A stretch of DNA of 53,912 nucleotides from Chloroflexaceae bacterium (GTDB lineage: Bacteria > Chloroflexota > Chloroflexia > Chloroflexales > Chloroflexaceae): positions 80,415 to 134,326 of the forward strand of contig JAAUTZ010000002.1 of assembly GCA_012031225.1 (NCBI GenBank), written 5' to 3'. The notes below the pieces were generated by a model. That model was not told the origin of the DNA, did not search any database, and saw only the letters and a program-made list of their open reading frames with translations. This document shows positions 8,085 to 17,126 of this stretch, piece by piece (position 1 is the first letter of the stretch; every line of letters begins with the position of its first letter). The position numbers were made by a program, and so were the translations under genes.

Positions 8085-8946
8085 TGGTAACGGCAATGGC
8101 GCACATCTGCCACCCAATGGCCCCCACCACCCGCACAGCCCGCCCCCCGTAGCCAGTGACAACGGCAATGCTCAGGGGCCAAGCGCACCCGCCGCACCAG
8201 AGGCTGTGCCCGCACCGGAGCCTGACCCGTTCGCCGTTGCCCCCGCCGTCTGCCCGAAATGTGGGGGGGTGGGCTACTTCTTGTATGATGTGCCCGTTGG
8301 TGATCCCAACTTCGGCGTATTGATGACCTGTGGCTGTAAGCAGACAAGCAAAGACCGTCGCGCAGCGGATGATCGGCTGCGGATCAGCAACCTCTCGGCA
8401 TTCACCGATAAAACCTTTGAAACCTTCGATGCGCGGGTGCGTGGCACCGCTGACGCATATCAGGCTGCATTGGAATACACCCAGACGTTTCAGGGCTGGT
8501 TGGTGCTGTTTGGCAACTGTGGCTGTGGCAAAACCCACCTTGCCGCTGCGATTGGCAACCGTGCGCTGCAACGTGACATGCCCGTGATCTTCACCGTCGT
8601 GCCGGATCTGCTCGATCACCTGCGGAGTACGTTTGGCCCGAGCAGCGATGTTGCCTATGATGAACGCTTTGAGACGATTCGCAGTGTGCCCTTGTTGATC
8701 CTTGATGATCTCGGCACAGAGAATACCACCGCGTGGGCCCGCGAGAAGCTGTTCCAGATCATCAATCATCGCTACAATCACCGCCTGCCTACGATCATTA
8801 CGCTCAATCGCAAGCTAGAGGAGATTGAGCCGCGCATCGTGTCGCGCATATCCGACCTGAGCCTGCACGATGGGATCGTCTCCATACCGGCTGCCGATTA
8901 CCGTCAGCACGGAGCGCAGGCTTCGCGCCGCCGCCGCCGCACTTGA
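7924..8946 (+). CDS. DnaC/DnaI-like helicase loader ATPase
   Basis: 340 aa. A Pro/Asn/Gly-rich N-terminal linker (about 20-100) is followed by a Cys4 zinc motif (CPKCGGVGYF ... MTCGCKQ) and an AAA+ domain with Walker A GNCGCGKTHLA and Walker B LLILDDLGTEN, then NHRYNHRLPTIITLN, the sensor-type stretch of DnaC/IstB proteins. In the family this loads the DnaB-type helicase onto DNA. I place the start at the ATG at 7924, 7 nt after AGGTGG (7911-7916); an ATG at 7918 is also in frame but too close to it. The start lies inside the DnaD-like gene, so about 160 nt are read in two frames. argF follows within 50 nt, so the three genes probably share a transcript. Confidence 0.85.
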   Translation: MDNRSNMRRINLNDLELTWNATPAEPTGTSSANQPQPAREPSQPSQPMSNPMRNGNGNGAHLPPNGPHHPHSPPPVASDNGNAQGPSAPAAPEAVPAPEPDPFAVAPAVCPKCGGVGYFLYDVPVGDPNFGVLMTCGCKQTSKDRRAADDRLRISNLSAFTDKTFETFDARVRGTADAYQAALEYTQTFQGWLVLFGNCGCGKTHLAAAIGNRALQRDMPVIFTVVPDLLDHLRSTFGPSSDVAYDERFETIRSVPLLILDDLGTENTTAWAREKLFQIINHRYNHRLPTIITLNRKLEEIEPRIVSRISDLSLHDGIVSIPAADYRQHGAQASRRRRRT

Positions 8947-8996
8947 TGCGCTCGGCTGCTTCGGATTCGTCAAACTTTGAAACGAAAGTAACCCAC

Positions 8997-9944
8997 ATGG
9001 TTCGCCACTATCTATCGGTAACCGACTTCACGCCAACGGAAACGCTGGCCCTCTTGCAGCGGGCCCACACGCTCAAAGCTGCTTGGCACGCCCAGCAGCA
9101 GGAGTTCCCCCTGCGCGGGCAAACCCTTGCGCTGGTGTTTGAAAAGCCCTCGCTCCGCACGCGGGTTGCCTTTGAAGCGGGTATGACCCAGCTCGGTGGA
9201 CACGGGAGCTACCTCTCCGCGAATGACATTGATATGGGCGGGCGCGAAAGTGTCGCCGATGTTGCCCACAATTTGAGCCGATGGGTGCAGGCGATTGCGG
9301 CGCGGGTCTTCAAGCACCAGACGGTTGAGCAGCTCGCTCGCTTTGCCACGGTACCAGTCATCAATGCCCTCTCCGATCTGGAACACCCGTGCCAAGCACT
9401 CGCAGATATGCTTACCCTATACGAGCATTGCCCAGCACTACACACCGCAACGCTGGCCTATGTCGGCGATGGGAATAACGTTTGCCACTCGCTGATGCTG
9501 ATTGGTGCGCTGCTTGGGGTGCAGATGCGGGTTGCCTGCCCGCCCGACTACCGCCCGCACCCGGATGTGGTGGAGCAGGCCCAACGGCTCGCGGTGGTGC
9601 ATGGGCAACAGATCAGCATCACCGCGGTGCCCGAAGAAGCGGTTGCGGGAGCCGATGCCGTCTACACTGATGTGTGGGCTTCGATGGGCCAAGAACACGA
9701 AGCCGCCCGCCGCCGCCCCGTGTTTGCCGCCTATCAAGTCAATCAACCGTTGCTCAGCTACGCCCGCCCCGATGCGCTGGTGATGCACTGCTTGCCTGCC
9801 CATCGCGGCGAAGAGATTACCGCTGAGGTGATTGATGGGCCGCAGTCGGTAGTATTCGAGCAAGCCGAGAATCGCCTGCACGTCCAGAAAGCCCTGATCC
9901 TCACGCTGCTCGAATTGGCAGCCGGATCCCAATCATCTCGCTAA
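8997..9944 (+). CDS. argF: Ornithine carbamoyltransferase
   Basis: 315 aa, full length. It converts ornithine and carbamoyl phosphate into citrulline in arginine synthesis. The carbamoyl-phosphate loop reads EKPSLRTRVAFE (S52-L-R-T-R56, where the textbook form is STRTR). HPCQALADMLT, the DGNNV of the ornithine-side domain and the C-terminal MHCLPAHRGEEI are all present; the HCLP motif supports ornithine over aspartate carbamoyltransferase. I start at the ATG at 8997 because the family begins close to HYLSVTDFTP. In-frame starts at 8943 and 8946, overlapping the end of the dnaC-like gene, would add 17-18 unrelated residues. Confidence 0.92.
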   Translation: MVRHYLSVTDFTPTETLALLQRAHTLKAAWHAQQQEFPLRGQTLALVFEKPSLRTRVAFEAGMTQLGGHGSYLSANDIDMGGRESVADVAHNLSRWVQAIAARVFKHQTVEQLARFATVPVINALSDLEHPCQALADMLTLYEHCPALHTATLAYVGDGNNVCHSLMLIGALLGVQMRVACPPDYRPHPDVVEQAQRLAVVHGQQISITAVPEEAVAGADAVYTDVWASMGQEHEAARRRPVFAAYQVNQPLLSYARPDALVMHCLPAHRGEEITAEVIDGPQSVVFEQAENRLHVQKALILTLLELAAGSQSSR

Positions 9945-10018
9945 TATGCTACACTATAAGGAACCAAGCAGCACCGTCTGAGGAAGTAGATTGAGCGCGA
10001 CACGGGAGAACGCAACCT

Positions 10019-13000
10019 ATGGCTGGAAATCGTGCGATTTATACACGGGCAATGGAGCAGCACCGCGAAGCGGCGCGGGCGAACAAGTGGGATGAGGCTC
10101 TAAAGAATGCTGCCCGCGCTATGCAGGAGTTTCCCCAAGACACCGATGCGCGGGTGGCGGTGGCTGTTGCGCTGTTCCACTCCAATCGCCTCCCGCAAGC
10201 CTTGCAGATGTTCGCGGAGTTGCGTGCCGCCGACCCTCAGAATGAGCTGTTTATTGGCTATATGGCCCGCACCCAAGAGAAGCAGGGCGACCGTGATACG
10301 GCAATTCAGACCTATCGCACGCTGCTGAGTCTGTATCAAGGCAAAGGCGCAGTAGCCCAAGTGATTGATATGCTACGGGCGATCCTGAAATTACGCCCAG
10401 AGCTGGATGCCGACCGTGAGCAGCTGGCCCAAACCTTGCTCGATGCCCGCCAGCCCCAGAATGCCCTACGCGAACTGGTGACGCTTGCCCAACGCTATCA
10501 GGCACAGGGGCGGCTTGATCAAGCTGTCACCTATGCCGAACAGGCCCTGAAGCTGGATGCCAACAACCGCGACCTGAAAGAGCTGCTGATGCAGCTGCGC
10601 GAAGCCCAAGCGGTGGGAACAGATGCGCCTGCCACAGGCGGCGGTGCTACCGCGCCGGCCGCTGCCGAACGCGGCTCTGGTGGGGTGCTGTCGGCGAATG
10701 TGCGCGAGAACCAATTCGCGCTGGAGCAACTCCTCGCAGAGGCGCAGGAGTTGCAGGAAGCCGAACAGTATCAAGATGCGGTTGCCCGCTATGAACAGGT
10801 GCTAGCGGCGGGCTTAGATCGTTCCGATGTGCTGTATAGCTTAGGCTTGCTGTATCAGCAAGTAGGCGATCATCCTGCGGCAATCCCGATCTTGGCGCGT
10901 GCCGCCCGCGATCCTGAGTATGGGCTATCGGCGCACTATGCCTTAGGGACATCCTATTCAGAAATGGGCCAGCCCCAGAAAGCCGCGCAGGAGTTTGAGC
11001 AGTCCATCGGTATGGTTGATCTGGAGACGGTGGGCAAAGCCGAAGCCGAAGACCTGATCCAGATGTATGAGCAAGTCACGGGCATTTATCAGCAGCTGGG
11101 CGATCTAGCGCGGGCAGCTTCGCTTTACTCCACGCTGGCGAGTTTCCTAGAGAGCAAACGCTGGGGGCGGGAACGGGCGGCGGTATTCAAAAAGAAAGCC
11201 AAAGATCTGACCGACCAGACGATGCTGGCGAAGTTGCGGGCACTTGGCACGGGTGTGCTGAGCATGGTGACTGACCCAGAGCCAGAACCTTTGCACAGCA
11301 GTGCTAGCCCCGGCGATACGACCCCAGCGGAGGAGATCGCCGAACGCTGGGGCACGATTGCCCCAATGATTGAGATGCTACGCTCGGACAATGTGGAGGT
11401 CTCCGCGACGGGCTTACTGCGGCCCATCAGTGAGATCCCGCTCCCAAGCATCAGCACCGATCCGATGGATGTGCTGGATACGCTCCCACCCGCCGAAGAT
11501 GCCCCCAATGTTACGATCACCAAGCTCGATCCAACCGGCTTGGATGAGCAGACCGAACGCTGGGTGGTGCTGAGTGAACGCTACATGGAGCAACGTTTGT
11601 TCGATGCCGCGCTTGATGCGTGTTATGAGGTCATTCGGCTCAACTTGGATTACCTGCCGATCCACCTGCGCTTGGGGCAGATCTATGAAATGCGCCACCA
11701 GCCGGACGAAGCCCTCACCAAGTATCAGACCTTGATTGACACCTACAATATACGCAATGAACCGGAAAAGGCGATTGATGTTTATATGCGCTATATTGAG
11801 CTTGCACCGGAAGCAACGAATGCTCGGGCCCGCCTTGCTGATCTGCTCAAGAATGTGGGGCGCACCGACGAAGCCGCCGAGCAGATTGCGTATGTTGCCA
11901 GTGGCTACTTCCGCATTGGACAGACCAACCGTGCCTTAGAGGAGTATCGGCGCGGCTTGCAGAACGCACCCCACAACCGCACGCTCCGCAGCGAGTATGG
12001 CATGGCGCTATTCAAGCTCGAACGCTACGAGGCTGCGCTCAATGAGTTTCATAAGGCGGCTGATGCTGACGACCCGATAGCGATTGCCCACATCAATATG
12101 GTGCTGGTGGTGCTTGCCGAATCGCCCGATGATATTTGGGACTCACTGGCGGCTCTGCTGGAACTGCTCGAACGGGGTGCATACCGTGCCAGCGATGCCG
12201 TGCAGAGCGAGTACCGTGCAGCCCTTATGGTCAATGATAGCCCGCTCTTGCACTATGTCCTTGCCATGATTCAGCGCAAAGCCAATCAGCACTCATCAGC
12301 CCTGCTGGAACTGGAGCAGGCTCTCGTGCTGATTAGCTCCGCGCCACACGCGCTGCTGCCGCCGGTATTGGTGCGCCAAGCGATGGCTTCAAGCTACCTC
12401 GCGCTTGGGCAGCATAGCCAAGCCCTCAGCCAGCTCAGTGCGATCCAACGCGAGGGAGGCGTAAATGCCGCCGCATCCCAAGCCCGCCACAGCTTCGCCC
12501 GCCCGCTCGATCAGGGGGAGCTGGTGCAGCAAATGGCGGATGCCTACGCTGAGAGTGATGATCTCGAAGGAGCCGAACGGGCGTTGCGTGAAGCCCTTAA
12601 GCTGCTCCCCTACAATCGGGCGATCTACACCAAATTGGCGGATGTGTGCTTCCGGCAGGGCAAGCTGGGTGAAGCCCTTTCGAGCCTCGAAAACCTTGCC
12701 ACCTATTATGAAGATCGGCAGGAGCTTGATGCCGCCATCGAGACGCTGCAATATGCCCTGAAGCTCGCACCGAGTAGTATTCCCGTTGGGCTGCGCCTCG
12801 CCCGCATGTACATCCGGCGCGGCTACCCCGAACAGGGCGTTGAAGGGCTGAAGACAGTCGCCGAGCTGCAACGCCGCGAGGGGCTGATCAAAGATGCCGT
12901 AGCCAGCCTGCACCAAGCTGCTGAGGTGCGCTACATGCTCGGCCAGCACGCCGATACGCTGGCGCTCTATGATCGCATCATCCAGATTGCCCCCAACGAC

Positions 13001-13342
13001 GTAGAAGCCCGCCAGTGGCGTTCGCTGATGTTTACCTTGACAGGCAATAAAGTAGAAGCAGTCACCGAGAAGAAACAGATCGTGCGGATCCTGCTGCAAG
13101 CCCGCGATCTGGATAATGCCATTGCCGAACTGCACCAGATCATCGGCTTGAACCAGAGCGACACGGAAGCCTACTATATGCTGGGGGATGTGCTGATGCG
13201 GCGTGGCGAGTATGGGCAAGCCGCCCAACTCTACGGGCGTATGCTTCGCATGGACGGGGTTGAGGTTGAGCGCGTGGAAGCCTTGCAAGCTGCCGCCCAG
13301 CAGATGTACAAACAGAGCCAAGCCCGCTCGGTATCCTCGTAG
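10019..13342 (+). CDS. Large TPR-repeat protein
   Basis: 1107 aa, almost entirely made of tetratricopeptide repeats: many 34-residue helix pairs with the W/L/G/Y/A/P pattern, for example AIQTYRTLLSLYQ, AVTYAEQALKLD, AIPILARAARDPEYG, AIDVYMRYIELAPEATNAR and AIETLQYALKLAPSS. A less ordered acidic linker (about residues 410-510) separates two TPR blocks. There is no signal peptide or membrane segment, so it is probably a cytoplasmic scaffold. GGGAGA lies 11 nt upstream of the ATG. It sits between argF and cdaA on the same strand, with only 32 nt before cdaA, but nothing in the chain reveals its partner. Confidence 0.85.
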   Translation: MAGNRAIYTRAMEQHREAARANKWDEALKNAARAMQEFPQDTDARVAVAVALFHSNRLPQALQMFAELRAADPQNELFIGYMARTQEKQGDRDTAIQTYRTLLSLYQGKGAVAQVIDMLRAILKLRPELDADREQLAQTLLDARQPQNALRELVTLAQRYQAQGRLDQAVTYAEQALKLDANNRDLKELLMQLREAQAVGTDAPATGGGATAPAAAERGSGGVLSANVRENQFALEQLLAEAQELQEAEQYQDAVARYEQVLAAGLDRSDVLYSLGLLYQQVGDHPAAIPILARAARDPEYGLSAHYALGTSYSEMGQPQKAAQEFEQSIGMVDLETVGKAEAEDLIQMYEQVTGIYQQLGDLARAASLYSTLASFLESKRWGRERAAVFKKKAKDLTDQTMLAKLRALGTGVLSMVTDPEPEPLHSSASPGDTTPAEEIAERWGTIAPMIEMLRSDNVEVSATGLLRPISEIPLPSISTDPMDVLDTLPPAEDAPNVTITKLDPTGLDEQTERWVVLSERYMEQRLFDAALDACYEVIRLNLDYLPIHLRLGQIYEMRHQPDEALTKYQTLIDTYNIRNEPEKAIDVYMRYIELAPEATNARARLADLLKNVGRTDEAAEQIAYVASGYFRIGQTNRALEEYRRGLQNAPHNRTLRSEYGMALFKLERYEAALNEFHKAADADDPIAIAHINMVLVVLAESPDDIWDSLAALLELLERGAYRASDAVQSEYRAALMVNDSPLLHYVLAMIQRKANQHSSALLELEQALVLISSAPHALLPPVLVRQAMASSYLALGQHSQALSQLSAIQREGGVNAAASQARHSFARPLDQGELVQQMADAYAESDDLEGAERALREALKLLPYNRAIYTKLADVCFRQGKLGEALSSLENLATYYEDRQELDAAIETLQYALKLAPSSIPVGLRLARMYIRRGYPEQGVEGLKTVAELQRREGLIKDAVASLHQAAEVRYMLGQHADTLALYDRIIQIAPNDVEARQWRSLMFTLTGNKVEAVTEKKQIVRILLQARDLDNAIAELHQIIGLNQSDTEAYYMLGDVLMRRGEYGQAAQLYGRMLRMDGVEVERVEALQAAAQQMYKQSQARSVSS

Positions 13343-13374
13343 GGGCTGCCTGAGCTGGTGCTACGGATGATGGT

Positions 13375-14190
13375 ATGGAAAGTTTCGCCGACCTGCTGCT
13401 GCGCCTAAATCCATTCCTGTACCCGTCCAGCCTGATAGACATCCTCGTGGTCGGTGTGATCTTCTATTGGCTCACGGGGGTGTTGCAGGGCACGCGGGCT
13501 GTGCCGCTCATTCGCGGGATTGGGATTATCCTCGTGCTTGCCGTGCTGCTCAGTACCTTCTTTGATAACCTCGCCACCCTTGATTGGCTGCTTCGCACGA
13601 CTATTCAGCCTGCCTTAATTGTTGCGATCCCGATCCTGTTCCAACCCGAACTGCGGCGTGCGCTTGAATCATTGGGGCGTAGCCGCAACTTGCTGAACTC
13701 ACCCTTCGGCACAACTGACATTGCTGAAATGACCAATACGCTCAATAATGTTAGCCGAGCAGCAGCCCAACTCTCCAAGCAAGGGATAGGCGGCTTGATC
13801 GTCCTCGAACGGGGAACCCGCCTGCAAGAGTATGCAGATCGGGGGGTGATCCTTGATGCCCGGGTTTCGGTTCCGTTGCTGCTGAATATCTTCCACCCCA
13901 ATGCGCCCTTGCATGACATGGCGGTCATTATACGGGGCAATCGTATTCACGCCGCGAATGTCGTCCTCCCCTTAAGCGAGGACATTGTGGGGCAACGCCG
14001 CTACGGAACCCGCCACCGCGCCGCCAAAGGGATCAGTGAGCAGACTGATGCGATCACGGTGGTTGTCTCAGAAGAAACCGGCGCAATCTCGCTGGTGGTG
14101 GATGGGCGCATGGTCAGCTATCTCAGTGAGACGCGCCTGCGGGCGATGCTGCTAGAGTTGTTTCGGATTAAAGAGGATATGGCATCTTGA
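13375..14190 (+). CDS. cdaA: Membrane diadenylate cyclase, CdaA type
   Basis: 271 aa. Three N-terminal membrane helices (about residues 18-88) precede a DisA_N diadenylate cyclase domain (about 105-255), the CdaA/DacA layout that makes c-di-AMP from two ATP. The RHR motif is intact (GTRHRAAKGISE, residues 211-222), as is the following ITVVVSEETGAISLV. The usual active-site DGA, however, reads DMA (D181-M182-A183, in APLHDMAVII), replacing the conserved glycine with methionine. The next gene is ybbR/cdaR, the normal partner and regulator, overlapping by 4 nt. The expected third gene, glmM, is missing here. Confidence 0.88.
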   Translation: MESFADLLLRLNPFLYPSSLIDILVVGVIFYWLTGVLQGTRAVPLIRGIGIILVLAVLLSTFFDNLATLDWLLRTTIQPALIVAIPILFQPELRRALESLGRSRNLLNSPFGTTDIAEMTNTLNNVSRAAAQLSKQGIGGLIVLERGTRLQEYADRGVILDARVSVPLLLNIFHPNAPLHDMAVIIRGNRIHAANVVLPLSEDIVGQRRYGTRHRAAKGISEQTDAITVVVSEETGAISLVVDGRMVSYLSETRLRAMLLELFRIKEDMAS

Positions 14191-15695
14191 GTTGGCTACG
14201 GCGGAATGGGGTGCGGTTGTTGGTGAGTTTGGCGTTTAGCTTTGTGCTATGGCTATTTGTAACGCTAACGACCAATCCCCTTGTATCCACCGAATTTGAG
14301 AATGTTCCGGTGGTGGTGCGCGGCTTGGGCGCGAATCTGGTCATTGTCAGTCAGGATGGCATCCCGCGCCAAGATCAAGAGCGCATCACTGAAGTAGACA
14401 TCCTGATCGAGACAGATCGCAGTTCGCTTGCCGCCGTGCGCCCAGATGATTTCCAAGCCACCGTTGATCTGACTGAGCGCGGCGAAGGCGTGCATCTCAT
14501 GCCAATCGAACTCTCCACCAACGCCCGCAACATCCGCATCCTTAGCACGAATCCGAGCGACATTTCGCTGCGCCTCGCTGAGTTGATTACGCGCACCGTG
14601 CCGATCACGATTGATGTTGTGGGCAATCTGCCCTTCAGCTTCGAGCGCGATAACCCGATTGTCCGTAGCAATGGGCAAATCATTACTGAAGCGGTGGTGT
14701 ATGGCCCCCGCAATCTCGTGCAGTCTGTGGTGCGGACGAGCGCACAGGTCAACATTGAACAGATTCGGGCGACGTTTATCTCCACCCTTGCGCTGCAACC
14801 TTACGATAACAACGGGGATCGCATCGAGGGGATCACCGTCACTCCAGATCAAGTCAGTGTCGAGATTACCGTGCGTTCCGTCGTGGGGCTAAAGCGGGTT
14901 CCCGTGCTAGCGAATGTGGCGGGCATTCCTGCGCCGGGCCACATCATTACGCGCATCCAAAACGATCCCGCTTTGATTGATCTGGTGGGTAGCTCTAGCC
15001 AACTAAATACGATTGACCACGTTGACACAGCTCCCGTAGACATTAGCGGGGCAACAGCTACCGTCTCCGTGTCAGTGCCGATCCGCTTTCGCGGCGCACA
15101 GCCGAGCAATCCAGAGCAGACCACTGCGTTGGTTGTCATCGAGATTCGCCCGTTGGATCAAGCCTTCCAAGCCCAGTTGCCGGTTGCGATCAATATCGTT
15201 GGGGTGGGGCCCGGCTTGCTGCTTGACTATAGCCCGCAAACCGTGCTCACCACCTTCTCAGCAGCGGCAGTAGATTTCCTCCAATTCCAGACCGATTTCT
15301 TAACTGCAACGGTAGACGTAAGTGGGCTTGGGGCAGGCTCCTACGCGCTTGCGCCGCAGCTGCCGCTGCCGCCAGAGATTCAGCTGGTGCAGCCGTTGCC
15401 GCCGGTGCAAGTGACGCTGCGCCTGCCAGCCACACCGACTCCACTGCCAGCCACACCAACCCCGCCGCCGCCCCCTACCGAATTGCCGCCGGCAACTGTT
15501 GTCCCTCCGCCCGCCGATGGGGGCAATCTGCCTGATCCGCCTGCCACGCCGACTATCCCCCCAGACGTAATCATCCCCACGCCTCCTCCCCCGCCAACGA
15601 TCCCAGAGCTGCCCACCCTGCCCGCCGAGCCGCCTCTGCCGGATAGCCCCACGCTGCCCGCCACCGCGACAACCGTCATTGAGCCGGTGCCGTGA
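14187..15695 (+). CDS. YbbR-domain protein (CdaR-like regulator of CdaA)
   Basis: 502 aa. One N-terminal membrane helix (LLVSLAFSFVLWLFVTLTT) is followed by several YbbR repeats to about residue 405. YbbR/CdaR proteins face outward from the membrane and modulate CdaA. Translation appears to start at TTG 14187, which overlaps the cdaA stop (TTGA); GAGGA about 9 nt upstream supports this, and no ATG is available. From about residue 410 to the end the chain is an unusual Pro/Thr-rich tail (repeats such as ATPTPLPATPTPPPPP), which could span a cell envelope or be a linker. Such a tail is not part of the classical family. Confidence 0.82.
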   Translation: MSWLRRNGVRLLVSLAFSFVLWLFVTLTTNPLVSTEFENVPVVVRGLGANLVIVSQDGIPRQDQERITEVDILIETDRSSLAAVRPDDFQATVDLTERGEGVHLMPIELSTNARNIRILSTNPSDISLRLAELITRTVPITIDVVGNLPFSFERDNPIVRSNGQIITEAVVYGPRNLVQSVVRTSAQVNIEQIRATFISTLALQPYDNNGDRIEGITVTPDQVSVEITVRSVVGLKRVPVLANVAGIPAPGHIITRIQNDPALIDLVGSSSQLNTIDHVDTAPVDISGATATVSVSVPIRFRGAQPSNPEQTTALVVIEIRPLDQAFQAQLPVAINIVGVGPGLLLDYSPQTVLTTFSAAAVDFLQFQTDFLTATVDVSGLGAGSYALAPQLPLPPEIQLVQPLPPVQVTLRLPATPTPLPATPTPPPPPTELPPATVVPPPADGGNLPDPPATPTIPPDVIIPTPPPPPTIPELPTLPAEPPLPDSPTLPATATTVIEPVP

Positions 15696-15733
15696 TCGGG
15701 CAAGCGGTGGATCTGGCTAGGATGATTTGGCTA

Positions 15734-15763
15734 TTGTCAGGAAGTCGGCTGAACGTTTATAAT
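15734..15763 (+). promoter_or_regulatory. Sigma-70-type promoter upstream of the glycosyltransferase
   Basis: TTGTCA (15734-15739), an 18-nt spacer and a perfect TATAAT (15758-15763). It lies in the 152-nt gap after ybbR, so the glycosyltransferase begins its own transcription unit. Confidence 0.6.
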
Positions 15764-15847
15764 AGAGACAGATGTAAAATTCGGGTATATATGTAAGGGC
15801 AGTGCTGCCAGAGTGCCCCTACTCCCACAGCAGATGGGGAATGCCGT

Positions 15848-17029
15848 ATGACAACCTATCAGATCACGATGATTGCCCCATTTGGGATGCGCCCGAAAGG
15901 AACCCTATTCGCCCGTATGCTGCCGCTTGCCCAAGCCCTCGTGCAGCGTGGGCATCAGGTGCGGATCGTGGCCCCCCCGCTCCACAACCCAAGCGATGCC
16001 CGCACCTGCCACACCTACGCGGGCGTACCTGTCATCCATACGGCATACACCCGCGCAACGGGCGTGCAGGCGGCAATCTTGTATACGGCATGGCTGCTGC
16101 GCCCGCTCCTGAACCATCCAGATCAACTGGTCTACCTGTTCAAGCCGAAAGGGTACGGTGGGCTAGCCGTGCGCCTGTTGCGGAACCTCCAGCCGCACCG
16201 CCCTGTGCTGCTCGATACGGATGATTGGGAAGGCTACGGCGGCTGGAACGATGTGCTGCCTTACCCCACCTCCGCCAAAATGCTGTTCCATTGGCAAGAG
16301 CTAGACCTGCCGCGCCACGCGCACGCCATCACTGCTGCGAGCCACACCCTGCTGGAACAGCTGCACCTACGCGGGATCGCCCCAGAGCGCAGCTTCTACT
16401 TGCCCAATGGGATCGCCGCCGCGCAGCTGCACGCGCCGCTCCCCCCCGCCCCCGATCCGTGCCAGCCGACGTTGCTGGTGTATACCCGCTTCTGGGAATT
16501 TCAGGTTGCCGAGCTGGTGCAGAGCCTTGTGCAGATTGTGCAGGCCCACCCCACCGTGCGCGTCCTCGTGATTGGCAAGGGTGAGCAGGGCCAAGAGCAA
16601 GACCTGCTCGTCCGCGCCCAGCACGCGGGCCTTGCGGCGGCCCTTGACTATCGCGGCTGGATCGAGCCGGAACAGATCCCCGCGTTGTTGGCCCAAGCGA
16701 CCCTTGCCCTCGTTCCTGTAGATAACACCCTCATCAATCAGGCGCGTTGCTCAGCCAAGCTCCTCGAACTGATTGCGGCGGGTGTGCCAGTGGTTGCCAG
16801 CCGGGTTGGGCAAATGGCCGAGTACGTCCGGATTGGGGTGAATGGCTGGCTAGTTGAGCCACACCAGCCCGTCGCCTTCGCGCGAGCCGTGCTGCATCTG
16901 CTCGATCAGCCACTCCACTTGGAGCACATGCGCCTGTACGGGCGACAGACTTTGCACGCATATACGTGGGATCGGCTGGCACAGCAAGCAGAATCTGCCT
17001 GTGCCTACGCTGTTGCCCATTCCGGCTAA
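15848..17029 (+). CDS. GT-B glycosyltransferase (family 4-like)
   Basis: 393 aa. The N-terminal half has the GT-B donor/acceptor layout (TLFARMLPLAQALVQRGHQV, then IVAPPLHN). The C-terminal half carries the family-4 nucleotide-sugar region: VLVIGKGEQGQEQDLL, a DYRGWIEPEQIPALLAQAT segment, and LLELIAAGVPVVASRVGQMAEYV with the NGWLVEP stretch. The sugar and acceptor are not evident. It may act in cell-surface polysaccharide or glycolipid synthesis. There is no signal peptide. The ATG at 15848 follows a GGGGA. Confidence 0.85.
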   Translation: MTTYQITMIAPFGMRPKGTLFARMLPLAQALVQRGHQVRIVAPPLHNPSDARTCHTYAGVPVIHTAYTRATGVQAAILYTAWLLRPLLNHPDQLVYLFKPKGYGGLAVRLLRNLQPHRPVLLDTDDWEGYGGWNDVLPYPTSAKMLFHWQELDLPRHAHAITAASHTLLEQLHLRGIAPERSFYLPNGIAAAQLHAPLPPAPDPCQPTLLVYTRFWEFQVAELVQSLVQIVQAHPTVRVLVIGKGEQGQEQDLLVRAQHAGLAAALDYRGWIEPEQIPALLAQATLALVPVDNTLINQARCSAKLLELIAAGVPVVASRVGQMAEYVRIGVNGWLVEPHQPVAFARAVLHLLDQPLHLEHMRLYGRQTLHAYTWDRLAQQAESACAYAVAHSG

Positions 17030-17126
17030 CCCGTCCCGCCTCACCCGGCGCGCAATTGGGCGCACGCTGAGCCGGGAAGTTTATAGCATATGTAGTACGA
17101 TGTAATTTAAAAAAGGGGGAAACATT

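Noticed and set aside
7849-8781. A 310-codon minus-strand frame across dnaD-like and dnaC-like genes
   Set aside because: Antisense shadow of two recognised genes, with no motif of its own.
12389-13321. A 310-codon minus-strand frame inside the TPR gene
   Set aside because: Shadow of the TPR repeats; no start signal or family resemblance.
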